Of a stretch of DNA of 6,170 nt, positions 1 to 5,988 are shown piece by piece. The notes beneath the pieces are model-generated. The model did no database searches. It was not told the origin of the DNA and saw only the letters and a list, made by a program, of their open reading frames with translations. Where the stretch lies: NCBI GenBank assembly GCA_023258775.1, contig JALQWJ010000097.1, positions 1-6,170 of the forward strand, in the 5' to 3' direction. How positions within the stretch are numbered: the stretch's first letter is position 1; each line of letters opens with the position of its first letter. Made by a program: the position numbers and the translations under genes. This DNA comes from Burkholderiaceae bacterium (GTDB taxonomy: Bacteria; Pseudomonadota; Gammaproteobacteria; Burkholderiales; Burkholderiaceae_E).

Positions 1-113
1 CCCAGGGCTTACCAAACAAGGACTTATGTTTCTTGCCAGTCTCCAACGCGATTTACGACTCTTGCTTCGCCAGGCAAGCGAAGCCTGGCTTGTCTTGGTG
101 TTTTTTCTGCTGA
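1..113 (+). CDS. Possible 3' end of ccmA (heme exporter ATP-binding subunit), partial
   Basis: Only the last residues could be present. The frame starting at base 3 is open from the window edge to a TGA at 111-113 and would encode about 36 residues beginning QGLPNKDLCFLPVS. The short alternation of hydrophobic residues (LCFLPV) could be the last strand of an ABC ATPase, and ccmA normally lies directly before ccmB. If real, it overlaps ccmB by 88 bases, which is long. The frame starting at base 1 is also open, to a TAG at 223, and ccmA may instead have ended before the window. There is no Walker or signature motif to see, so this rests on operon order and is tentative. Confidence 0.25.
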   Translation, partial: QGLPNKDLCFLPVSNAIYDSCFARQAKPGLSWCFFC

Positions 114-685
114 TCGCAAGCCTTTTTCCGCTCGCCATGCAACCCGAGCCCAAAACCTTGCTGGCCATTGGACCTGGCGTGAGTTGGGTGTCGGCGCTGC
201 TGTCGGTCTTGTTATCGATGCCTAGGATGTTCGCAGCCGACGCCCACGACGGTAGCCTTGAGCAAATGCTCTTGCAGTCTGAAGCTTGGATGGGCATTTT
301 GCTTGGCAAACTCGTTGCCCACTGGCTAGCGAGCGGTCTCCCTTTAAGCCTCGTCGCCCCGCTGATCGGCTTGCAGTATGGACTCGATGCAACATCAATT
401 GCAGTCCTAGTCGCGGGCCTACTCATCGGTACACCGATTCTTACGCTCATTGGTGCGATCGCCGCAGCATTGAATTTATCAGCGCGCGGCGGCGGCGCAT
501 TGCTTGCACTTTTGATGCTGCCGCTGTGTATCCCGGTGCTGGTTTTCGGCGCAGGTGCAGTGGAAGCGCAAAGCGCAGGTCTGGGTGCACAAGCGCACTT
601 ATCGCTGCTTGGTGCTGGACTGATCGTCGCATCAGTACTTGCACCCTGGGCATGCAGTACCGCGATTAAAATCGCCATGGACTAA
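26..685 (+). CDS. ccmB: Heme exporter protein CcmB (ABC transporter permease)
   Basis: Inner-membrane permease subunit of the CcmAB(CD) complex, which in System I cytochrome c maturation uses ATP to release heme-loaded CcmE from CcmC. The 219-residue length is normal for the family. The N-terminus (MFLASLQRDLRLLLRQ), the FPLAMQPEP segment near residues 34-42, the conserved DGSLEQMLL stretch at 75-83 and the KLVAHW segment at 95-100 all match CcmB. About six hydrophobic segments are visible (roughly 22-38, 50-66, 100-117, 127-150, 157-178, 191-210). The ATG at 26 is preceded by AAGGA at 18-22, a good Shine-Dalgarno but with only 3 bases of spacing. The gene is followed by a 32-base gap to ccmC. 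The protein appears intact and its identity is secure. Confidence 0.96.
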   Translation: MFLASLQRDLRLLLRQASEAWLVLVFFLLIASLFPLAMQPEPKTLLAIGPGVSWVSALLSVLLSMPRMFAADAHDGSLEQMLLQSEAWMGILLGKLVAHWLASGLPLSLVAPLIGLQYGLDATSIAVLVAGLLIGTPILTLIGAIAAALNLSARGGGALLALLMLPLCIPVLVFGAGAVEAQSAGLGAQAHLSLLGAGLIVASVLAPWACSTAIKIAMD

Positions 686-717
686 GCTGTGCAGAAAAAC
701 CGTGAACAAGCGAATCC

Positions 718-1509
718 ATGAAAGGCATGATGAGGGACATTGACAGTGGCGCATGGTGGGCACGCTATGCTGCACCGACGCGTTTTTTTCCAATTGCAGG
801 TCGCTTAGTCGCCCCGTTGTTTATGCTCGCGGCAATGCTTGCATCGATCGGTTTGTATATCGGATTCGTGATTGCACCTACAGACTGGCAACAGGGCGAG
901 TCTTATCGGATTATCTTCATTCATGTGCCCGCAGCATGGATGTCGATGATCATTTATCTCGCGATGGCCTTTTGGGGTGTGCTCGCGCTTGTACTCAATA
1001 CAAGGCTCTCGGCGATGATGCTGCAAGCACTTGCTCCGACCGGTGCCTGGATGACTTTTATTGCGCTGTGGACAGGTGCCTTTTGGGGTAAACCGACTTG
1101 GGGAACCTATTGGGTCTGGGATGCAAGAATAACCTCCGAGCTGATTCTTCTTTTTCTCTACTTTGGCGTGATCGGTTTGAGGGCCTCGATCGACGACGAT
1201 CGCAAGGCCGATAAGGCTTGCGCGCTCATGGCGATTGTCGGCGCTGTCAATGTGCCTATTATTTACTTCTCGGTAAAGTGGTGGAATACCCTTCATCAGG
1301 GCGCGAGCGTTTCCTTGACCGCAGCGCCCAAAATGGCGCAAACCATGCTCGCTGCGATGCTGATCATGACTGCGGCGGCCTGGGCCTACAGCATTGCAGC
1401 AAGTCTCGTTCGAGTACGTAGCCTGATCATCGAACGCGAACCGAGTAGTGCCTGGAATCAGTCGCTAAGCCTTCAGCAAAAAGCCCTGGCAGGCGTGGTG
1501 CCAAAGTAG
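718..1509 (+). CDS. ccmC: Heme exporter/heme-handling protein CcmC
   Basis: Polytopic inner-membrane protein of the heme-handling family that binds periplasmic heme and attaches it to CcmE. Of 263 residues, the family signature is at 128-137 (WGTYWVWDAR), a tryptophan-rich WWD motif in which the usual W at 131 is Y. The two axial histidines are present at H69 (in FIHVPAAW) and H193 (in WNTLHQG), flanking the WWD segment as expected. Six membrane segments are apparent between about residues 30 and 232. The start is not fully settled: M1, M4 and M5 are all possible. Nothing like a Shine-Dalgarno precedes the ATG at 718, whereas AAAGG at 721-725 lies 4 bases before the ATG at 730, which would shorten the protein by four residues. 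The gene sits between ccmB and ccmD in the standard order. Confidence 0.96.
   Translation: MKGMMRDIDSGAWWARYAAPTRFFPIAGRLVAPLFMLAAMLASIGLYIGFVIAPTDWQQGESYRIIFIHVPAAWMSMIIYLAMAFWGVLALVLNTRLSAMMLQALAPTGAWMTFIALWTGAFWGKPTWGTYWVWDARITSELILLFLYFGVIGLRASIDDDRKADKACALMAIVGAVNVPIIYFSVKWWNTLHQGASVSLTAAPKMAQTMLAAMLIMTAAAWAYSIAASLVRVRSLIIEREPSSAWNQSLSLQQKALAGVVPK
1182..1209. repeat. Strong intragenic inverted repeat in ccmC
   Basis: GGCCT (1182-1186) plus CGATCG (1187-1192) pairs with CGATCG (1197-1202) and AGGCC (1205-1209), leaving an ACGA loop and a 2-base CA bulge, for 11 pairs in total. It lies in the codons for a charged cytoplasmic loop (around ASIDDDRKAD). No T-run follows, so it is not an intrinsic terminator. 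Confidence 0.55.
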
Positions 1510-1533
1510 TCAACGAAAGACGCCGAAATCATC

Positions 1534-1550
1534 GAGGAAATCTAGGTTTG
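1534..1550 (+). promoter_or_regulatory. Ribosome binding site and TTG start of ccmD
   Basis: GAGGA at 1534-1538 lies 9 bases before the TTG at 1548-1550. No ATG or GTG occurs at a position that would preserve the conserved HGFY start of CcmD, so this site decides the non-ATG start. Confidence 0.6.
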
Positions 1551-1730
1551 AAAGATCACGGTTTTTATATCCTGATGTCGTATGGGGTGTTTGCATTGGT
1601 GGTGCTTATCGAGTTATACACATTACGTATGCAAAGACGTCGCGTACTCGAAGAGGCAAAACGAATGGAAGAAGGCATGGATGTAGCGCCAGACGGATCT
1701 TCAATCGCGTTGCCGCGTGATCGATCATGA
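1548..1730 (+). CDS. ccmD: Heme exporter protein CcmD
   Basis: Small single-span inner-membrane protein that stabilises CcmC and is needed for release of holo-CcmE from the CcmABC complex. The 60 residues begin [16 protein letters not shown] after the initiator, the typical HGFY...SYG pattern of CcmD. One hydrophobic helix follows (about residues 7-24), then a basic cytoplasmic stretch ([13 protein letters not shown], 27-39) and a hydrophilic tail. The start codon is TTG, supported by a well-spaced GAGGA upstream. The stop overlaps the ccmE start as ATGA at 1727-1730. The family is poorly conserved, but helix plus basic tail between ccmC and ccmE leaves little doubt. The tail after residue 40 is of no recognisable type. 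Confidence 0.92.
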   Translation: MKDHGFYILMSYGVFALVVLIELYTLRMQRRRVLEEAKRMEEGMDVAPDGSSIALPRDRS

Positions 1731-2197
1731 GCCCCCGACAAAAGCGTTTTGTGATGGTGGCTGGACTGATTACAGCGCTGGTTGTGGCACTTGCACTCGT
1801 ACTCAACGCGTTTCAAAGCAATCTTGTCTTCTTTTTCACACCGACACAGGTTGCTAACGGCGAGGCCCCGCAAGGCAAAAGCTTTCGTATCGGCGGGCTG
1901 GTTGTTCCCGGATCCCTGCAACGCGATTCAGACGGTCTGAAAATGCAATTCGCAGTCACCGACCAGGCCAAAACCGTGCAAGTGCATTTCCAGGGCATCT
2001 TGCCTGATTTGTTCAAGGAGGGCGCCGGTGTGGTCGCTCAGGGCATGATGCAAGCTGATGGACGATTTCTTGCCAAGGAAGTGCTTGCAAAGCACGATGA
2101 AAATTACATGCCCCCCGAAGCGGCAGAGGCTTTAAAAAAGGCTGGGCACCCGGTGGGTGCTCCAGAACAATTCCAGAAAGCACCTACAAAACCATGA
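1727..2197 (+). CDS. ccmE: Cytochrome c-type biogenesis heme chaperone CcmE
   Basis: Periplasmic heme chaperone, anchored by one N-terminal helix, that binds heme covalently and carries it from CcmC to CcmF. The 156 residues show basic MSPRQKR, a membrane anchor at about 8-28, an OB-fold-like beta domain with [11 protein letters not shown] (53-63) and [11 protein letters not shown] (86-96), and the heme-binding motif [12 protein letters not shown] (120-131). H123 is the expected covalent heme attachment residue and Y127 the conserved axial tyrosine. The C-terminal tail is flexible and rich in proline and lysine. The ATG overlaps the ccmD stop, and no clear Shine-Dalgarno precedes it, so translation is probably coupled to ccmD. 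Its own stop overlaps the ccmF start (ATGA at 2194-2197). Confidence 0.97.
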   Translation: MSPRQKRFVMVAGLITALVVALALVLNAFQSNLVFFFTPTQVANGEAPQGKSFRIGGLVVPGSLQRDSDGLKMQFAVTDQAKTVQVHFQGILPDLFKEGAGVVAQGMMQADGRFLAKEVLAKHDENYMPPEAAEALKKAGHPVGAPEQFQKAPTKP

Positions 2198-4191
2198 GTG
2201 CAGAACTCGGTCATTTAGCCCTTGCCCTCGCAATGCTTTGCGGGGTTTGCCTTGCCGTGTTTCCAAGCATTGGTGTGTGGCGCCGTGACGCCCGCCTCAT
2301 GGGTATGGCTTCGCCAGCAGCCTATTGGCAGCTATTGCTGGTGATGGTTGCTTTTGTCTGTCTGATTGAAAACTTTATCAGTCACGACTTCAGCAATCAG
2401 CTCGTGGCAAGTCACTCAAACCGAGACCTTCCCTTTTGGTATCGGGTAGCGGCAAGTTGGGGGTCTCACGAGGGCTCAATGCTGTTATGGATTTTAATGC
2501 TCGCATGCTGGACAGCCGCTCTGGCTGCCCGATCATCTAACCTGCCACAAACCATGCGCGCCCGAGTTTTGGCGGTACTTGGCGCAGTAAGTATCGGTTT
2601 TTATTTGTTTGCGCTGCTCACCTCAAATCCCTTTGAGCGGGTTGTGCCGGCGCCAATAAACGGGCGAGACCTGAATCCGCTTTTGCAAGACCCCGGTATG
2701 GTGTTTCACCCGCCCTTGCTCTATATGGGTTACGTCGGCTTTGCGGTTGCCTTCGCCTTTGCGATTGCCGGGCTCATCGAAGGTCGATTTGACAGCGCCT
2801 GGGCCCGCTGGGTAAGACCCTGGACTAATGTTGCCTGGGGCTTTTTGTCGCTTGGGATTTGCTTGGGCTCTTTTTGGGCATATTACGAACTCGGTTGGGG
2901 TGGCTGGTGGTTTTGGGATCCGGTTGAAAACGCATCCTTCATGCCTTGGCTTACTGGCACCGCGCTGATTCATTCGCTTGCAGTCACCGAAAAGCGGGGT
3001 AACTTTAGAAGCTGGACCGTGCTGCTTGCGATCATGAGCTTTAGCCTGAGTCTGTTGGGAACCTTCCTGGTTCGCTCTGGGGTGTTGACCTCGGTTCATG
3101 CCTTTGCGACCGACCCAACACGAGGGGTGTTTATCCTGATTTTTCTTTGTATCGTGATCGGTGGCTCATTAAGCCTTTACGCCGCCCGTGCCCACAAGGT
3201 CCACGCAACGCAGGCCTACAGCATGCTCTCCAGAGAGTCGCTACTGCTTGCCAATAACATCGTCATGGTGGTTGCCATGTTTGCGGTGTTGCTTGGCACG
3301 CTTTACCCACTTGCGCTCGACAGTCTCGACATGGGCAAAATTTCGGTTGGGCCTCCCTACTTCGACGCGGTCTTCGTACCCTTGATGCTGCCAGCACTCT
3401 TTTTGATGGCCGTCGGACCGCTTGCGCGCTGGCGTGACGCACCGGTACTTCCCCTCGTTCAGCGCATGCGCTGGGCCTTCGCGGCAAGTCTGGTGATCGG
3501 GCTCTTGCTACCCCTGACCGCTTCCAGCAGTTATAAGCCAATGACAGCACTCGGTCTGATGATGGCGTTTTGGGTCGCTGGCGGCGTTGGCATGGCGGCG
3601 ATTGAGAATATGAAGACGCCGTCGGGGGGTATCGATGTTTCTCGGCTCTCGCTTCAACCAGGGTCTTGGTGGGGAATGCAAGTTGCCCACCTTGGCGTCG
3701 CAGCCTTTGTTGTCGGCGTAACACTGGTTAATAGCTATGAGATCGAGATCGAGAAAAAGCTCTTGCCCGGTGATGTACTAAAAATTGATGATCGCTTAAG
3801 CCTGCGCTATGCCGAGACCAGCGGCAGAAAAGGGCCCAATTATGAAGCGATCCAAGTTCGCTTTGAATTGCTCCGGGACAACCAGGTCGTTGGTGAACTT
3901 CGTCCTGAAAAGCGTCGCTATAAAGCATCGAGCATGGTAATGACCGAAGCTGGTATCAAGCGAAGTTTGCTCGGTGATTTATATATCTCTCTTGGTGAAG
4001 CAGTCGACGGCGGTTGGGTCACCCGGGTGCAGCAAAAGCCTGCGGTCAATTGGATCTGGATTGGCGTTTTATTCATGGGCCTCGGCGGATTCTGGGCTGC
4101 CGCGGATGCTCGTTACCGAAGACGGCGTGTGGCTTTAACAAAGCACGCAGTGATTGATGTGTCCAGTCGCTCTGGTGAGGTCTCGGGATGA
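2194..4191 (+). CDS. ccmF: Heme lyase CcmF
   Basis: Large polytopic inner-membrane protein that, with CcmH, takes heme from CcmE and ligates it to the CXXCH thiols of apocytochrome c. The 665 residues match the usual family length. The WWD domain is at 235-246 ([12 protein letters not shown]). The four conserved histidines are visible at H172 ([10 protein letters not shown]), H260 (ALIHSL), H302 (SVHAFA) and H499 (VAHLG), corresponding to the periplasmic ligands of the WWD heme and the transmembrane heme b of the E. coli protein. Multiple hydrophobic helices run throughout. A soluble beta-rich periplasmic domain at about 515-615 precedes the final helix (618-636) and a basic cytoplasmic tail. 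The ATG overlaps the ccmE stop and the TGA overlaps the ccmG start, so it is a central link of the coupled series. No damage seen. Confidence 0.98.
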   Translation: MSAELGHLALALAMLCGVCLAVFPSIGVWRRDARLMGMASPAAYWQLLLVMVAFVCLIENFISHDFSNQLVASHSNRDLPFWYRVAASWGSHEGSMLLWILMLACWTAALAARSSNLPQTMRARVLAVLGAVSIGFYLFALLTSNPFERVVPAPINGRDLNPLLQDPGMVFHPPLLYMGYVGFAVAFAFAIAGLIEGRFDSAWARWVRPWTNVAWGFLSLGICLGSFWAYYELGWGGWWFWDPVENASFMPWLTGTALIHSLAVTEKRGNFRSWTVLLAIMSFSLSLLGTFLVRSGVLTSVHAFATDPTRGVFILIFLCIVIGGSLSLYAARAHKVHATQAYSMLSRESLLLANNIVMVVAMFAVLLGTLYPLALDSLDMGKISVGPPYFDAVFVPLMLPALFLMAVGPLARWRDAPVLPLVQRMRWAFAASLVIGLLLPLTASSSYKPMTALGLMMAFWVAGGVGMAAIENMKTPSGGIDVSRLSLQPGSWWGMQVAHLGVAAFVVGVTLVNSYEIEIEKKLLPGDVLKIDDRLSLRYAETSGRKGPNYEAIQVRFELLRDNQVVGELRPEKRRYKASSMVMTEAGIKRSLLGDLYISLGEAVDGGWVTRVQQKPAVNWIWIGVLFMGLGGFWAAADARYRRRRVALTKHAVIDVSSRSGEVSG

Positions 4192-4730
4192 GCCGTTGGA
4201 TCAGAGCAGGTTTGCCGCTTGGGCTCTTTGTGGTGATCGCTTGGTTCTTACTGAAAGGTTTAGACCGAAATCCTCGCGAAATACCTTCACCGCTGATCAA
4301 TAAGGCAGCACCTCGCGAAGTCCTCGAAGGGCTCGATTTTCTTGAAGTAGGCGCACAGACACTAAAGGTCAATGATCTCGAGGGTCAGGTCTGGCTGCTC
4401 AATGTTTGGGGCTCATGGTGTAGCGGCTGCCAGGTCGAACATCCGCTCCTGAATCGGCTCGCTGCCGAAAAGCTGCTACCCATTGTCGGTTTGGCATGGA
4501 AAGATGCGCCTGCCCAGTCGCGCGATTGGCTTTCGAAATTGGGCAATCCCTATGCGATGGTACTCATGGACTTACAAGGCAAGGCAGCAATCGAATGGGG
4601 CGTTTACGGTGCCCCAGAAACCTTTTTGATCGATAAAGACAACAAGGTTCGTTTCAAACATGTCGGCCCACTAAGTGCGGAAATCATCGATAAGCAATTG
4701 CGTCCCATGATCGAGCAATTAAAACGCTAA
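4188..4730 (+). CDS. ccmG: Thiol:disulfide interchange protein CcmG/DsbE
   Basis: Membrane-anchored periplasmic thioredoxin-like protein that reduces the disulfide of apocytochrome c (or of CcmH) during heme attachment, itself being recharged by a DsbD/CcdA-type protein. The 180 residues begin with a basic N-terminus and an uncleaved anchor helix (about 7-23). The thioredoxin fold follows with the active site WCSGC (W77, C78, C81) and the acidic E84 in the VEH segment typical of CcmG. The cis-proline P143 lies in GAPETFLID, the CcmG/DsbE-type fingerprint. The CXXC dipeptide SG differs from the better-known PT or VP. The ATG at 4188 has GAGG at 4177-4180, spacing 7, and overlaps the ccmF stop as ATGA (4188-4191). 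Confidence 0.96.
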   Translation: MSRWIRAGLPLGLFVVIAWFLLKGLDRNPREIPSPLINKAAPREVLEGLDFLEVGAQTLKVNDLEGQVWLLNVWGSWCSGCQVEHPLLNRLAAEKLLPIVGLAWKDAPAQSRDWLSKLGNPYAMVLMDLQGKAAIEWGVYGAPETFLIDKDNKVRFKHVGPLSAEIIDKQLRPMIEQLKR

Positions 4731-4752
4731 TGCTTGCAAGGACAAGCTGATG
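4730..4752 (+). promoter_or_regulatory. ccmG-ccmH junction: Shine-Dalgarno in a small hairpin loop, with a six-codon coupled reading frame
   Basis: AAGGA at 4738-4742 is a good Shine-Dalgarno 7 bases before the ccmH ATG at 4750. It sits in the loop of a perfect 5-bp inverted repeat (GCTTG 4732-4736, CAAGC 4743-4747). In the same 21 bases an ATG at 4730 overlaps the ccmG stop (TAATG) and opens a six-codon frame (MLARTS) whose TGA overlaps the ccmH start (TGATG, 4748-4752). The base pattern is seen directly; any role in translation is inference. Confidence 0.45.
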
Positions 4753-5328
4753 AGCCAGGCAATACCCAACCAACTGCCCCCTGTCACACTCGACGAAGCT
4801 CAGCAGCAGCGTTTGCGCAAGCTCTATGCCGAGATCCGTTGTCTGGTCTGCCAAAACCAAAGCCTCGCGGACTCAGCTGCTGATCTTGCCGTCGATCTGC
4901 GTCACGAAGTGCAAAGCCAGATTGCCAAGGGTTCGAGCGACGAACAGATTAAGCGATGGCTTGTTGAACGCTATGGCGACTTTGTGCTTTACAAACCCCA
5001 ACTGCAGGCAAGTACCGCCATTTTGTGGGCAGGGCCATTTGTCAGCCTGGCGCTTGGCGGTCTAATCTGGAAACTTGTACAACGTCGAAGAAGTATCAAT
5101 AGGGTACCGAACAGCGCCCTCTCAGCTGCCAGTGAGTTATCCATAAGCGGGAACCTGAGGGCCGCAAGCTCAGCCGGAACCGCAGCACTGTCTGTTGACA
5201 GGTCAAAGCCAGAGGGTTACGAGCGTCAAGTGTCGCAGGCTGCTGAGGTCAGCGACGCTGAGCGTGCAAACCAACTCAGACGTGCTAAACAATTACTTCT
5301 TTCAGATGACGATCAACGAGGCAGCTAA
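4750..5328 (+). CDS. ccmH: Cytochrome c-type biogenesis protein CcmH, lacking a visible signal peptide
   Basis: Thiol-reducing component of System I that presents or reduces the apocytochrome CXXCH motif together with CcmF and CcmG. The conserved redox motif is at 30-40 (RCLVCQNQSLA, C31 and C34), followed by the three-helix CcmH fold with LAVDLR (46-51) and RYGDFVLYKP (74-83), then a transmembrane helix at about 90-110 and a basic stop (QRRR). Two features are odd. The N-terminus starts directly at what is the mature domain in relatives, with no hydrophobic signal sequence, and an in-frame TAA at 4720 blocks an upstream start. After the helix there is a roughly 78-residue Ser/Ala-rich then charged tail, longer than in plain CcmH but without recognisable TPR repeats. 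No ccmI follows. Family assignment is firm; the true start is less so. Confidence 0.93.
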   Translation: MSQAIPNQLPPVTLDEAQQQRLRKLYAEIRCLVCQNQSLADSAADLAVDLRHEVQSQIAKGSSDEQIKRWLVERYGDFVLYKPQLQASTAILWAGPFVSLALGGLIWKLVQRRRSINRVPNSALSAASELSISGNLRAASSAGTAALSVDRSKPEGYERQVSQAAEVSDAERANQLRRAKQLLLSDDDQRGS

Positions 5329-5331
5329 GTC

Positions 5332-5988
5332 ATGAATAAGCGCAAACACCTTGTGATACCCGAGGAATCTGGCAGGCGCCAGTATTTGTCAAGGCTTTCT
5401 GCGGGCGCCATAGGCTCGCTCATTGGTCTTTCAGGTTGCGCAAGCCCACAACTCGCACTTGAATGGAACGACGATGCCATTAAGCCTGCGCTTGCAAGCA
5501 AAGTGATCGTGCTTGCCCAGCACCCCGACCTGGTGATTGCACGCGTTAGCGAGGATTTAATGAGCGAAGCAATCGGAAAACTTGGTATACATGCCGTAGC
5601 AGGATGGCGCCTTTTGCCCGATCGAAAGGGATCGCCTGATGAACAAACCCTCCAACTCGTGGTAAGGCAAGCGCAAGCGAGCCATGTGCTGTTGCTTCAA
5701 GCGATGCCTCCACAACAAAGCAGACAACTTGCGCCAGTAAATCATCCTGGTTTGGGTTATTGGGGACCTTATCGACGCTGGTACGGGGGCACGGTGTGGG
5801 CGCAAGTACCGGTCACCACGATCACGACCTCGGCGAGCCTTTATGATGCGGGCAACAATAAAATGCTCTGGGGCGCAAGCCATATGAGCAATCACGCCTA
5901 CGGGATTCGCCCCGAACTCGAAGCTATGGTCAACGCCTTCGTACAAGGCCTCCAGAGCCGTCAATGGTTACCAGGAGAAAAGCGCTAA
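5332..5988 (+). CDS. Putative exported lipoprotein, possibly Tat-dependent, DUF4136-like layout
   Basis: The function is not known. The 218 residues begin with a basic region and GRRQYLS (14-20), which resembles the twin-arginine consensus. A modest hydrophobic stretch (22-33) follows, and a lipobox LSGC places lipidation at C36; Ala at +2 would favour outer-membrane sorting. The mature part has an alpha/beta look: KVIVLAQHPD (57-66), a helix containing ARVSEDLMSEAIGKLG (70-85), ASHVLLLQAMP (116-126), then a Gly/Trp/Tyr-rich stretch (139-157), TTSASLYDAGNNKMLWGAS (165-183) and a final helix. This layout recalls small DUF4136-type lipoproteins by general impression only. GAGG at 5318-5321, 10 bases before the ATG, can serve as ribosome binding site. 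It starts 3 bases after ccmH, so it is probably co-transcribed with the ccm genes, in the place where ccmI is often found. Confidence 0.8.
   Translation: MNKRKHLVIPEESGRRQYLSRLSAGAIGSLIGLSGCASPQLALEWNDDAIKPALASKVIVLAQHPDLVIARVSEDLMSEAIGKLGIHAVAGWRLLPDRKGSPDEQTLQLVVRQAQASHVLLLQAMPPQQSRQLAPVNHPGLGYWGPYRRWYGGTVWAQVPVTTITTSASLYDAGNNKMLWGASHMSNHAYGIRPELEAMVNAFVQGLQSRQWLPGEKR

Noticed and set aside
805..1341. Long minus-strand open frame of 178 codons opposite ccmC
   Set aside because: It is antisense to a secure ccmC, has a composition rich in His/Arg/Cys without any recognisable motif, and has no plausible ribosome site.
2623..3099. 158-codon minus-strand open frame opposite ccmF
   Set aside because: Shadow of the ccmF coding frame; no domain-like sequence or hydrophobic pattern of its own.
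3263..3724. 153-codon minus-strand open frame opposite ccmF
   Set aside because: Arg/Pro/Ser-rich shadow translation typical of antisense frames in GC-leaning genes.
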